The notes under the pieces are model-generated. The model saw only the letters and a list, made by a program, of their open reading frames with translations. It did no database searches and was not told the DNA's origin. Position numbers and translations under genes: made by a program. DNA of 64,000 bases. Source: Alkanindiges hydrocarboniclasticus (GTDB lineage Bacteria; Pseudomonadota; Gammaproteobacteria; Pseudomonadales; Moraxellaceae). Each line of letters starts with the position of its first letter. Position 1 is the stretch's first letter. The stretch is from contig NZ_MLCN01000008.1 in assembly GCF_001982605.1 (NCBI RefSeq), positions 62,001 to 126,000 on the forward strand, written 5' to 3'. Positions 34,933 through 43,530 of the stretch are shown one piece after another.

Positions 34933-35553
34933 TTAAATCAAGCTTTGTTTAAACAACTGCATGGCCTGACCGCGATGGCTGATTTTGTTTTTCTCAGCCT
35001 TGTCCAGCTCAGCGCTGCTTTTGCCAAGCTCCGGCAGCCAGAACAGTGGGTCATAGCCAAAACCAGCACTACCACGCGGTTGTTCCAAAATTTCACCTTG
35101 CCAGATGCCCTGATAAACCAGTGGCAATGGATCATCCTGATGGCGCACCAGTGCCAGTACGCAAACAAAATAACCCTGAATAGTTGGGGTGCCACTGCGA
35201 TATGGTTTTAAATCATCAAGTAGCTTCTGGTTATTCAGGGCATCATTGCCATGTTCACCAGCATAACGGGCAGAATAAATGCCGGGCGCGCCATTTAAAA
35301 TTGGCACGCATAAGCCGGAATCATCGGCCAGCGCCGGTTTGCCGGACAGTTGCGCAGCATGACGGGCCTTTAAAATGGCATTTTCAATAAAACTTAAGCC
35401 ATCTTCTACGGCATCCGGAATCTCAAACTGCTTTTGCGGCACTACCTGAATAGGTAGGTTTAGCGTTGAAAAAATCTGCTGAAGTTCGGCAATCTTGCCT
35501 GCATTGTTACTGGCCAGAACCAGCTGATCTTGCGTTAACCAGTCGTGTTGCAT
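34933..35553 (-). CDS. rdgB: Non-canonical purine NTP pyrophosphatase (RdgB/HAM1)
   Basis: Hydrolyses dITP, dXTP and ITP to monophosphates, keeping deaminated purines out of nucleic acids. The 206-residue protein shows the N-terminal LVLASNNAGKIAELQQIF, the catalytic and metal segment ALADDSGLCVPILNGAPGIYSARYAG and the C-terminal GFGYDPLFWLPE and SHRGQAMQ blocks. It is followed by the DUF2059 gene. A hairpin terminator separates it from the sel1 gene upstream. Confidence 0.96.
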   Translation of the reverse strand: MQHDWLTQDQLVLASNNAGKIAELQQIFSTLNLPIQVVPQKQFEIPDAVEDGLSFIENAILKARHAAQLSGKPALADDSGLCVPILNGAPGIYSARYAGEHGNDALNNQKLLDDLKPYRSGTPTIQGYFVCVLALVRHQDDPLPLVYQGIWQGEILEQPRGSAGFGYDPLFWLPELGKSSAELDKAEKNKISHRGQAMQLFKQSLI

Positions 35554-35611
35554 AGGTTTTCCTGCGGCTGCTTGGATGGCTTTGGGTTTTACTTTAAAAC
35601 TTTATAGGCAT

Positions 35612-35636
35612 AAAAAAGCACTCTTTGCCAGAGTGC
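35612..35636 (-). terminator. Terminator of the metX-metW-sel1 operon
   Basis: A 6-bp stem (35618-35623 with 35631-35636) has a 7-base loop. On the minus strand it is followed by six T residues (complement of 35612-35617). It lies 33 bases after the sel1-repeat gene. Confidence 0.8.
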
Positions 35637-35668
35637 CTTTTATTTAAATGGTTTGCCAGACTGGCCTG

Positions 35669-36259
35669 TTATTCAGCAGTCTGGAACCAGCGGTCAGCAC
35701 GGTCACGGGCAGCCTGAATATCCTGCTGGGTCAGGTTGGCAGCCAGTTTCAGGATTTTACCCTGTGCCTGTTTGCTGACATTCTTGTCCAGCATGCCATC
35801 ACGGGAAGCCAACTCATACCATTGATAGGCAGAAGACAGGTTCTGGTTACGTTCTTCAATCAGCGCCAGATTATAGCTGGCACGATTGTCACCCTGTTTG
35901 GCCGCTTTTTGTAACCAAACCTTGGCATTATTAATATCCTGTTTCACGCCACGGCCTTCAGCATACATTTGCCCAACGTTCAGTTGCGCAGCCGATACAC
36001 CCTGATCCGCTGCTTTTTTGTACCATGAAAATGCCTGAGCAAGATCAGCATTAACGCCCTGACCCAGCTTGTAGCGGGTTGCCAGATAAAACTGGGCAGG
36101 GGCACTACCTGCTTTGGCAGCAGCCTGTAGTGAGGGCACGGCCATAGTCGCATAATTGGTTGATGCGTTGACACTCGCCGGGTTCATAATGAGTTCGGCA
36201 TGGGCAGCACCTGCTGTAATGCCAAGGCTTAGCATGAGAATAGCAATTTGTTTTTTCAT
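35669..36259 (-). CDS. Periplasmic Sel1/TPR-repeat protein
   Basis: A 196-residue protein with a signal peptide (cleavage after AHA, residue 21) and about three Sel1-type repeats (for example AAQLNVGQMYAEGRGVKQD and FYLATRYKLGQGVNAD). These helical pairs usually bind proteins or peptidoglycan-associated partners. Its ATG overlaps the metW stop codon (ATGA, 36256-36259), so it is translationally coupled to the methionine genes although no biochemical link is known. Confidence 0.88.
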   Translation of the reverse strand: MKKQIAILMLSLGITAGAAHAELIMNPASVNASTNYATMAVPSLQAAAKAGSAPAQFYLATRYKLGQGVNADLAQAFSWYKKAADQGVSAAQLNVGQMYAEGRGVKQDINNAKVWLQKAAKQGDNRASYNLALIEERNQNLSSAYQWYELASRDGMLDKNVSKQAQGKILKLAANLTQQDIQAARDRADRWFQTAE

Positions 36260-36849
36260 GTTCGGCTCACTCGATAAATTGCAATTTCCCCAAATAAATT
36301 GGGAATATGCTTCATTAGAAAGCTTCCTTGCTGATCACCATTGACCGCAAGACGGTTAATTATGTGTATGTGATTTGCAGCGCATAAGGCTTCAAAATCA
36401 CGAAACGTACACAAATGGATATTTGGCGTATCGTACCACATATATGGCAATGCGTCAGATACAGGCATTTTCCCCTTTATACCTAAATAGCTTCTGGTTT
36501 TCCAGTGGGCAAAATTGGGAAAAGTGATAATGGCCTGCTTGCCAACCCGAACCATGTCCAGCAATAACTGGTCAGGTGCTTCTACAGCTTGCAAGGCTTG
36601 TGCCATAACCACAAAGTCAAAACTCTGGTCATCAAAGCGGCCCAAACCCTCGTTAAGGTCTTGTTGAATAATGTTTAAACCACGGCCCAGTGCTGACGTA
36701 ATCTTGTCTTCATCAATTTCCAGACCATAGCCATTAATGTGCAATTTGCGTTGCATGTGGGCCAGAAGCTCACCATCGCCACAGCCCAGATCCAGTACGC
36801 GGGAATGTGGCTTAATCCATTTTTCTGCCAGTTGCTGATCAAGACGCAT
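36256..36849 (-). CDS. metW: Methionine biosynthesis protein MetW
   Basis: A SAM-methyltransferase-fold protein of 197 residues that works with MetX for homoserine acetylation in many proteobacteria. The SAM loop is [12 protein letters not shown] (about 19-30). The start [22 protein letters not shown] at 36849 fits the family better than the ATG seven codons earlier, and it overlaps the end of metX by 11 bases. It also overlaps the next gene by 4 bases, giving a tight three-gene operon. Confidence 0.94.
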   Translation of the reverse strand: MRLDQQLAEKWIKPHSRVLDLGCGDGELLAHMQRKLHINGYGLEIDEDKITSALGRGLNIIQQDLNEGLGRFDDQSFDFVVMAQALQAVEAPDQLLLDMVRVGKQAIITFPNFAHWKTRSYLGIKGKMPVSDALPYMWYDTPNIHLCTFRDFEALCAANHIHIINRLAVNGDQQGSFLMKHIPNLFGEIAIYRVSRT

Positions 36850-38077
36850 GGGTATTGCCTCCCGCAACATCGGAATTTTTTATTGAAGAATGTGTAAAAG
36901 AATGTGTATTTTGGGGGTAGAGCGGGGCACTTAAAAAGGCTTTCAGGCTATTTACATAGCGCGGAATTGGAAACAGGAATGAGTCATGGCCCTGTGGTGC
37001 ATCAATATCCAGATAGCTTACCGGCTGGCGATTTTTGATTAAGGCATCGACAATTTCCTGCGAACGGCTAGGGGCAAAGCGCCAGTCAGTGGTAAAGGAA
37101 ATAATCAAAAAACGGCATTGTGCACGGCTAAGGGCTTGTGTCAGGTTTTCGTTGTGGTCGCGTGCCGGATCAAAGTAATCCAGTGCCTTGGTCATAATCA
37201 GGTAAGTATTGGCGTCAAAGTTGCGGCTAAACTGTTCACCCTGATAGCGCAGGTAGCTTTCCACCTGAAACTCAACATCATAGCCATATAAAAATTTACC
37301 GGATTTAAGGTCGCGGCCAAATTTTTGCTTCATGGCATCATCAGACAAATAGGTAATGTGTCCCACCATACGGGCCAGAATCAGGCCACGTTTTGGAAAG
37401 GTATCCTGCTCCAGATAACGGCCGCCATGAAAGTCCGGGTCTGACAGGATGGACTGGCGTGCCACTTCATTAAAGGCAATATTCTGGGCAGACAGTTTGG
37501 GTGTGCTGGCAATCACCGCACAGTTTTTGAGACGATCGGGGTAATCAACGGCCCATTGCAGCGCCTGCATGCCGCCCAGCGAGCCACCAATCACGGCATG
37601 CCAGATACTAATCCCCAGCCGGTCAGCCAGCAGGGCCTGTGTATTCACCCAGTCGCGTACAGTCACCAGTGGAAAATCCGGGCCATATGGCCGGTTTTCA
37701 TTGTCGGGGTTAGGCGACGTCGGGCCAGTAGAACCATGGCAGCCACCAATATTATTGAGTGCCACCACAAAAAACTGGTTGGTATCTATCGCCTTGCCGG
37801 GGCCAATACAGCTGTCCCACCAGCCGGGCTTGCTGTCCTGCGTGCTGTGATAACCTGCTGCATGATGATGGCCAGACAGCGCATGGCAAATCAGAATGGC
37901 ATTGGATGCATCACGATTTAAGCTGCCATAGGTTTCAACCATCAGTTCAAAGCGTGGCAGGGTGCGGCCACATTCCAGCAATAAGGGTTGCTCAAAATGC
38001 TCGCAGCGGGGTGTAACAACACCCACAGAGTCGGCAGGAAACCCGTTAACAGTAGACGAGTCAGACGATAAACCCAC
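36839..38077 (-). CDS. metX: Homoserine O-acetyl/succinyltransferase MetX
   Basis: An alpha/beta-hydrolase-fold acyltransferase that activates homoserine for methionine synthesis. The 412-residue protein starts with GTG at 38077. Motifs are [29 protein letters not shown], the nucleophile elbow [12 protein letters not shown], and the catalytic Asp and His near SFTTDWRF and GHDSFLFP. Acinetobacter-like relatives show the same blocks. Acetyl versus succinyl specificity is not decided here. It overlaps metW. Confidence 0.95.
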   Translation of the reverse strand: MGLSSDSSTVNGFPADSVGVVTPRCEHFEQPLLLECGRTLPRFELMVETYGSLNRDASNAILICHALSGHHHAAGYHSTQDSKPGWWDSCIGPGKAIDTNQFFVVALNNIGGCHGSTGPTSPNPDNENRPYGPDFPLVTVRDWVNTQALLADRLGISIWHAVIGGSLGGMQALQWAVDYPDRLKNCAVIASTPKLSAQNIAFNEVARQSILSDPDFHGGRYLEQDTFPKRGLILARMVGHITYLSDDAMKQKFGRDLKSGKFLYGYDVEFQVESYLRYQGEQFSRNFDANTYLIMTKALDYFDPARDHNENLTQALSRAQCRFLIISFTTDWRFAPSRSQEIVDALIKNRQPVSYLDIDAPQGHDSFLFPIPRYVNSLKAFLSAPLYPQNTHSFTHSSIKNSDVAGGNTHAS

Positions 38078-38103
38078 GATAAAAATTTATCCTGATAGCA
38101 GTT

Positions 38104-38129
38104 AAACCAAACCCCCGAGTGTACGGGGG
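38104..38129 (-). terminator. Terminator of leuA
   Basis: A stem of CCCCCG/CGGGGG (38112-38117 with 38124-38129) has a 6-base loop. On the minus strand it is followed by TTTGGTTT. It lies about 100 bases after the leuA stop codon and just ahead of metX. Another perfect 9-bp hairpin without a T run lies at 38162-38185. Confidence 0.65.
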
Positions 38130-38227
38130 CAGGACAGGGAGGGCAAGAGGAGAATGCCCGTTTGCTGTGCAAATCAGCACAGCAATTGATGCTGCACTGA
38201 TCAATGTCTTATTGGCAAATCAAAACC

Positions 38228-39916
38228 TTAAGTCGTGGTTCTGGCCGCAGTCTTGCGCTGTTGCAAGCGGTTGGTGCAGGACAGGATTGCCTGAATGGAT
38301 GCCGTGACAATATTGTCATGCACGCCAAGCCCAAAAGTACTGTACTGTTGCTCGGTATCATTGAGTTCTACAATCGCCAGCGCCTGTGCATTGGCCCCTG
38401 TGCCCCCTTGATGTGAAAGGCTGCGTTCTTCATAGCTGAGCACGTCAAGCGGCAAGCCCAGTGCATCGATGACTGCTGAAATCGGACCGTTACCAGCTCC
38501 TTCAAACACATGGTCACCACCATTGTGTTCAATAAACAGCTTGATGTGCTGCTTGCCGTTTTTGTCGGTCAGTTCATAGTTAATGTGCTGGTATGGCTTA
38601 TGCACCTGAATATAGGCCTGGTTTAGCAGAGTCCACAACACTTGTGCAGTCACTTCGCTGCCGTGCGTATCGCTGTAATCCTGTACCACCTGGCTAAACT
38701 CAATTTGCAGACGGCGCGGCAACACCACGCCATAATGCGCTTCCAGCAAATAGGCAATGCCACCTTTGCCAGACTGGCTGTTTACCCGGATTACTGCATC
38801 ATAGCTACGGCCAAGGTCTTTGGGATCAACCGGCAAATAAGGCATGTCCCAGTAGCCATTGGGGTCTTGCTGTTCAAAGCCTTTTTTAATGGCATCCTGA
38901 TGGCTACCGGAAAACGCGGTAAACACCAGGTCACCAGCATAGGGGTGACGCGGATGTACAGGCAGGCCGGTACATTCTTCCACAGTGCTGATAATTTCAT
39001 TGATATTGGAAAAATCAAGGTTTGGGCTAATCCCTTGCGTGTACATATTCAGCGCAACCGTGGCAACATCCACATTGCCGGTGCGTTCGCCATTGCCAAA
39101 CACACAGCCTTCGACCCGGTCAGCACCGGCCATCAGTGCCAGTTCTGCTGCGGCCACGCCACAGCCCCGGTCATTGTGCGGGTGTACGCTGATAATGACG
39201 CTGTCACGCATGGCCAGATTACGGTGCATCCATTCAATCTGGTCGGCATACACATTGGGAGATGCCACTTCCACGGTAGCTGGCAGGTTTAAAATAATCT
39301 TGTTATCTGGGGTTGGCTGCCAGACTTCACATACGGCATCACAGACTTCCTTGGCAAAATCCAGTTCGGTTGCGGTAAAGGTTTCCGGGCTGTATTGAAA
39401 TGTCCACTGAGTTTCTGGCTGTAAGGCGGCCAATTCCTTTACCTTTTGCGCCGCATTAATCGCTAGCTGCCTGTTGCCGTTACGATCTACTTTCAGCACT
39501 TTTTCACGAAAGGTTGGCGATGTGGCATTGTAAATATGCACAATGGCCTGCCTGGCACCTTTTAAGGATTCAAAGGTACGTTCAATCAGGTGGTCACGGG
39601 CTTGGGTTAAGACTTCAATGGTCACATCATCAGGAATATAGTTTTCCTCAATCAGCTTGCGGACAAAATCAAAATCGGTTTGTGAGGCCGATGGAAAGGC
39701 GACCTCAATTTGCTTAAAGCCGATTTTCACCAGCATTAAAAACATTTTTAATTTTTGTTCAGGATTCATGGGCTCAAACAACGCCTGATTACCATCGCGT
39801 AAATCGGTACTCATCCAGATTGGGGCCTTGTCAATCTGGTTATTGGGCCACTGGCGATCCGGCAAGTTGACCTGCTGGTACATGCGGCGATATTTGCTGG
39901 CTGGATTGGCTAACAT
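38228..39916 (-). CDS. leuA: 2-isopropylmalate synthase
   Basis: Condenses acetyl-CoA with 2-oxoisovalerate, the first committed step of leucine synthesis. The 562-residue protein begins at 39916, seven bases after GGAG; the upstream ATG at 39922 is too close to that site. HMGL-type catalytic domain motifs are [33 protein letters not shown] and [12 protein letters not shown]. The C-terminal leucine-sensing regulatory domain covers about 440-562. The long form matches Pseudomonas/Acinetobacter LeuA. It is regulated by the leucine leader peptide and hairpins upstream. Confidence 0.96.
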   Translation of the reverse strand: MLANPASKYRRMYQQVNLPDRQWPNNQIDKAPIWMSTDLRDGNQALFEPMNPEQKLKMFLMLVKIGFKQIEVAFPSASQTDFDFVRKLIEENYIPDDVTIEVLTQARDHLIERTFESLKGARQAIVHIYNATSPTFREKVLKVDRNGNRQLAINAAQKVKELAALQPETQWTFQYSPETFTATELDFAKEVCDAVCEVWQPTPDNKIILNLPATVEVASPNVYADQIEWMHRNLAMRDSVIISVHPHNDRGCGVAAAELALMAGADRVEGCVFGNGERTGNVDVATVALNMYTQGISPNLDFSNINEIISTVEECTGLPVHPRHPYAGDLVFTAFSGSHQDAIKKGFEQQDPNGYWDMPYLPVDPKDLGRSYDAVIRVNSQSGKGGIAYLLEAHYGVVLPRRLQIEFSQVVQDYSDTHGSEVTAQVLWTLLNQAYIQVHKPYQHINYELTDKNGKQHIKLFIEHNGGDHVFEGAGNGPISAVIDALGLPLDVLSYEERSLSHQGGTGANAQALAIVELNDTEQQYSTFGLGVHDNIVTASIQAILSCTNRLQQRKTAARTTT

Positions 39917-40076
39917 GATCATTCTCCGTATCAGTGCATGGCTGACTGATTACTTAAATTGGGTCAAATAAATTTTATAAAAACAGTGTAAGTTCAAAAA
40001 AATATTTAAAAATTCTTGGCTAAAAGCGCTGGCTTTAAAATCATCAGGCTAAAATTTTAATCATCAATCAAGCTGG

Positions 40077-40139
40077 ATAAAAACAAAATTGATAATCAGA
40101 AAGCGCTGCACTGATTTTTAAATGGTGTCTGGACGACAC
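40077..40139 (-). promoter_or_regulatory. Candidate attenuator hairpins ahead of leuA
   Basis: Downstream of the leader peptide on the minus strand are a 5-bp hairpin (40125-40129 with 40135-40139) and then a 6-bp stem AATCAG/CTGATT (40094-40099 with 40111-40116) followed by a U-rich run (complement of 40077-40093, including TTTTGTTTTT). This is the expected layout of a transcription attenuator. The alternative antiterminator pairing was not worked out. Confidence 0.55.
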
Positions 40140-40157
40140 AGGGGGCGAGGTAAAATA

Positions 40158-40253
40158 TTATATGCGCGCAAGGCGCAGCAGTAGCAGCAGGCCAAGATTG
40201 CGGTTAAGCAGGCCTGAAAAAGAAGGGGCAAAAGATACAGCGTTATTTGTCAT
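40158..40253 (-). CDS. leuL: leuA leader peptide (leucine attenuator)
   Basis: A 31-codon frame on the minus strand, starting MTNNAVSFAPSF and ending LGLLLLLRLARI before TAA. It contains nine Leu codons, six of them in the cluster near the end (LLLLL then RL), just where ribosome stalling during leucine shortage would alter downstream RNA folding. It lies 241 bases ahead of leuA and is followed by the hairpins described at 40077-40139. The promoter is so close that the ATG may be at or within a base or two of the transcript start. Confidence 0.82.
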   Translation of the reverse strand: MTNNAVSFAPSFSGLLNRNLGLLLLLRLARI

Positions 40254-40260
40254 AACCCTG

Positions 40261-40288
40261 ATAATAAGCGTTTTAATAAAGCTGTCAA
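40261..40288 (-). promoter_or_regulatory. Promoter of the leuA leader
   Basis: On the minus strand, perfect TTGACA (40283-40288) and TATTAT (40261-40266, 5 of 6) are separated by 16 bases. Transcription should start about 40253-40255, which is the leader-peptide ATG itself. Confidence 0.65.
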
Positions 40289-40318
40289 TAGCCAATGTTT
40301 AGATTCCTAGCTGAGTAT

Positions 40319-41002
40319 TTAAACCTCGGCCCACATGCGGATCAGGTTATGGTACAGGCTGGTCAGCTTGATCACTTCGGGATACAGGTCCCCATGCTGG
40401 GCGCGCAGGCTTTGAATGCTTTCATCCAGATTAAACAGCAGATGGCGCTGGCTGTCATCACGAATCATGCTTTGTACCCAGAAAAACGAGGCCACACGGC
40501 AGCCACGGGTAATGGGCGTGACCTGATGCAGGCTGGTAGATGGATATAAAATCAGGTCACCAGCAGGCAGCTTGATTTCATGAAAACCATAGGTGTCTTC
40601 TACAACCAGTTCTCCACCGTCGTATTCTTCGGGATCGCTTAAAAACAGCGTGCAGGAAACATCGGTACGGATATGCTGATTGCTGCCACGAATCAGCCGA
40701 ATGGCATTGTCTACATGAAAACCAAACGATTCACTGGCTTGGTAACGGTTGAACAGTGGGGGAATCATCTGGTGTGGCAGGGCCGCCGACACAAACAATG
40801 GATGATTCCATACTGCCGCCATGACCTGTTCACTTAAGGCATGGGTAAGCGGTAAGTCTTCCGGCAATTGCTGGTTTTTCTTCACTGCCGCAGACAGCGT
40901 TCCGGCCGTAACTTTGCCATGGGTCCAGTCGGCCTGATCCATTTGCTGGCGAAATGCCTGAACCTGATCAGGCGTTAAGACATTAGGAATATGATGAATC
41001 AA
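40319..41002 (-). CDS. piuC: Fe(II)/2-oxoglutarate dioxygenase, PKHD-type hydroxylase PiuC-like
   Basis: A 227-residue non-heme iron oxygenase. The iron ligands are visible as His96-x-Asp98 (FGFHVDNAI) and His159 (STSLHQVTP), with the 2-oxoglutarate-binding Arg169. Family blocks are [16 protein letters not shown] and [28 protein letters not shown]. PiuC genes characteristically follow catecholate siderophore receptors, as here. The reaction in vivo, perhaps on the siderophore or receptor, is not established to my knowledge. Confidence 0.93.
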   Translation of the reverse strand: MIHHIPNVLTPDQVQAFRQQMDQADWTHGKVTAGTLSAAVKKNQQLPEDLPLTHALSEQVMAAVWNHPLFVSAALPHQMIPPLFNRYQASESFGFHVDNAIRLIRGSNQHIRTDVSCTLFLSDPEEYDGGELVVEDTYGFHEIKLPAGDLILYPSTSLHQVTPITRGCRVASFFWVQSMIRDDSQRHLLFNLDESIQSLRAQHGDLYPEVIKLTSLYHNLIRMWAEV

Positions 41003-41086
41003 GACAGCGCCCTCAACTATACCCGATTAAAGAAACTCAATTAAAACTGATCAGCACATCTGCATCAATGAAGTGGCTTAATAGAA

Positions 41087-41150
41087 AATAGCCTCACAGC
41101 GGAGGCTATTAACAGCGTGTAGCGCAATCCCATAAACTGATTATGGGATT
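41087..41150 (-). terminator. Two successive hairpins between the receptor and piuC
   Basis: A perfect 10-bp stem (41126-41135 with 41141-41150) lies 11 bases after the receptor stop codon, and a second 9-bp stem (41087-41095 with 41102-41110) follows, with a short T-rich run on the minus strand. They may reduce or end transcription before piuC, or protect the receptor mRNA end. Confidence 0.6.
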
Positions 41151-41161
41151 TTGAACACTGA

Positions 41162-43423
41162 TTAATACTTGAAGTTTAGCGACAAAATGGCATTACGGCC
41201 TTCTGCTTCAATGGCATAGTGTGAAGAATACGCCTTGGTGAAATAACGCTTGTCTGACAGGTTATTGACATTGAGCTGCAGGTTGACGTTTTTATTCACC
41301 ATATACTGTGCCATGGCATCATAACGGGTGTAGGCCGGCACGTACTTGGTATTGGCAGCATCACCATATACCTTGTCCATATAGAACACGCCAGCACCCA
41401 GATTTACCTGTGGCAATACCTGATAGGTTGTCCATACAGATGCACTGTTCTTGGCAACGTTTTGTACCTGTTTGCCATTATTGAGGCCTGCAACATAGTT
41501 GGGTGCTGCTGTGGTACCAACATTCACCGCACCGCCATCAACCAGTTCGCTGTCCAGATAGTTGTAGCCAGCAAATACTGCCCATTGCTCTGTAATGTTA
41601 CCAGTCAGGCCAAGCTCAATACCATCAACACGGGTCTCACCAATATTCTGGGTATTGCCATTGGCATCGGTGGCACGGGTATTGGTTTTTTCAGTCCGGA
41701 AAATGGCAGCCGTGGCATTCAATTTGTTGTTCAGGAAATCCCACTTGGTGCCAATTTCCATGGTGCGGACTTCTTCAGGCTCCAGATTCTGGTTGGTAGA
41801 GCTGATTCCTTCAGAACCGTCACCGGCATCTACACCAACCGGATTGGCAGACGTGGCATAGCTGGCATAAATGCTGCCGTTTTCAACCGGTTTGAAGGTG
41901 ACGCCTGCCTGATAGGTAACAAAGTCATCATCACGGCTGACTGGTACGGGGGCAGGTGCACCACGCAGGGTTGCCGTGCCTTCGGTTTCAAACTTGTCCC
42001 AGCGCACGCCAAGATCCAGCAACCATTGCGGGGTAATGGCAATATTGTCCAGTAAATACACACCGGTATTTTCAGTGTTGATGTAAGTCGCACCTTTGTT
42101 GGCAATGCGGCTGCCAAACCAGGGGTCGCTGGAGGTTGGGTTGGTCAGGCTGGTACACCAGTATTGGGATGAAAACCCAGTTTGGCCCAGACAACCTTTT
42201 GTGGTTCCAAATGGCCCTACAACACCAGCCGAGTTTGCCACGGTATAGCTACCCCGGTCAGATTCCTGCTTGCTGTATTCAGTACCTACATTAAAGCTGT
42301 GCTTGAGCAGACCTGTATTAAACTTGCCGGTTAACGCCAACTGGTTATTGAAGGTATCGGTATCGGTAATGCGCGAGTTTACCCGACGCCACACCTGACC
42401 ATTCACCACGTTGCCTTTACTATCGTCTGGCTGGGTCCACAGGTAGTCATTTTTAGAGTTTGACCATACTGCAGTATTGGCAAGGGTCAAGTTGTCATTA
42501 AAATCATGTTCTAATTTTAATGTACCAATCTGGTTTTCCTGCTTCTGGAAGTCGCGGTCTTTCCAGCCATAATAAATCCCTTGTTTCACAGCAACCGGCT
42601 TGCCGTTAGGGAAGTTATAAGGCACACCGCTGTCTGGCATGTCGTCAGTTTTTAAATAGTAATAGCTCAGGATAGCGCGGTTTTCAGTATCCAGACCCAA
42701 GGCAAGGGAAGGGGCAATACCAGCACGCTTGTATTCAGTGCCATCAGTCTGACCCGCCTTTTCATTCTGGTGGCCCAGCACGACCACACGGCCAGCCACG
42801 CCATTACCAAAATCCTTGTTACCGTCTAAGGTAATACGGGCGTAGTTATCGGTGCCACCGGATACTGTGCCTTCCAGTGCATCACCCTGATGGGCAACCT
42901 TGGAAACCATGTTAATGCTGCCGCCAGTTGAGCCACCACCACCAATGGTAGAGCTTGAACCCTTGATGACATCAACCTGTTCTACTGCAAACATTTCACG
43001 GTTTTGTGAGGTGGCATTGCGCACGCCATCCACATAAATGGAGCTTTCAGAAGTAAAACCACGGATAAACGGACGGTCGCCATTCGGGTTGCCGCCTTCA
43101 CCTGCACCCAGTGTAATGCCGGGAACGGTACGCAGGGCATCGCTAAGGGTAGTTGCCTGTGTGTCTTCAAGAACTTTTTTGGGAATCACAACTACGGATT
43201 TTGGAGTATCCAGCAGCGGGGCAGTAAATTTGGAAGACTGAACATTGTCAACTTTGTAGGAATCGTTGCCTGAAGCACCTTCAGCAGTAACCTGAATGGT
43301 AGGTAATACATCAGTTTCAGCAGCGGTAGCCAAAGCGGGCAAGGCGGCCAGCGATAGCATGGAAACAAGCACAGTCTTGTTGTGTCTTGCCGTATTTTTC
43401 TTGCGACTAACGATATGTGTCAT
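41162..43423 (-). CDS. piuA: TonB-dependent catecholate siderophore receptor, PiuA/Fiu-like
   Basis: An outer-membrane receptor of 753 residues from the ATG at 43423 (MTHIVSRKKN); the longer TTG start is rejected. Signal peptide cleavage is near ALATAA-E, the TonB box region is LPTIQVTAEG, and the plug shows DTPKSVVVIPKKVLED, RPFIRGF and VDVIKGSSSTIGGGGSTGGSIN. The barrel ends SLNFKY. Length, plug sequence and the following piuC gene match PiuA/Fiu receptors, which take up catechols and related xenosiderophores. A Fur-like box lies upstream, so iron repression is expected. Confidence 0.92.
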   Translation of the reverse strand: MTHIVSRKKNTARHNKTVLVSMLSLAALPALATAAETDVLPTIQVTAEGASGNDSYKVDNVQSSKFTAPLLDTPKSVVVIPKKVLEDTQATTLSDALRTVPGITLGAGEGGNPNGDRPFIRGFTSESSIYVDGVRNATSQNREMFAVEQVDVIKGSSSTIGGGGSTGGSINMVSKVAHQGDALEGTVSGGTDNYARITLDGNKDFGNGVAGRVVVLGHQNEKAGQTDGTEYKRAGIAPSLALGLDTENRAILSYYYLKTDDMPDSGVPYNFPNGKPVAVKQGIYYGWKDRDFQKQENQIGTLKLEHDFNDNLTLANTAVWSNSKNDYLWTQPDDSKGNVVNGQVWRRVNSRITDTDTFNNQLALTGKFNTGLLKHSFNVGTEYSKQESDRGSYTVANSAGVVGPFGTTKGCLGQTGFSSQYWCTSLTNPTSSDPWFGSRIANKGATYINTENTGVYLLDNIAITPQWLLDLGVRWDKFETEGTATLRGAPAPVPVSRDDDFVTYQAGVTFKPVENGSIYASYATSANPVGVDAGDGSEGISSTNQNLEPEEVRTMEIGTKWDFLNNKLNATAAIFRTEKTNTRATDANGNTQNIGETRVDGIELGLTGNITEQWAVFAGYNYLDSELVDGGAVNVGTTAAPNYVAGLNNGKQVQNVAKNSASVWTTYQVLPQVNLGAGVFYMDKVYGDAANTKYVPAYTRYDAMAQYMVNKNVNLQLNVNNLSDKRYFTKAYSSHYAIEAEGRNAILSLNFKY

Positions 43424-43483
43424 TGCATGTATTCCAAAAGAACCCAAAGAAGTGCTTTGTTACAAATTGTTGGCTATTGTAGT

Positions 43484-43502
43484 GATAATTATTATTATTA
43501 AC
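43484..43502 (-). promoter_or_regulatory. Fur box candidate
   Basis: GATAATTATTATTATTAAC matches the 19-bp Fur consensus GATAATGATAATCATTATC in 15 of 19 positions. It lies 61 bases ahead of the receptor start, in a divergent-like AT-rich gap, as expected for an iron-repressed promoter. Confidence 0.7.
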
Positions 43503-43530
43503 AATATTTCTTAGGCGGATTTTTAATAAA

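Noticed and set aside
38162-38185. Perfect 9-bp hairpin between metX and leuA as a terminator
   Set aside because: It lacks a T run on either strand; the CCCCCG stem at 38112-38129 is the better terminator.
38642-39292. 216-codon frame opposite leuA
   Set aside because: Antisense shadow of a clear, full-length leuA; long antisense frames are common opposite codon-biased genes.
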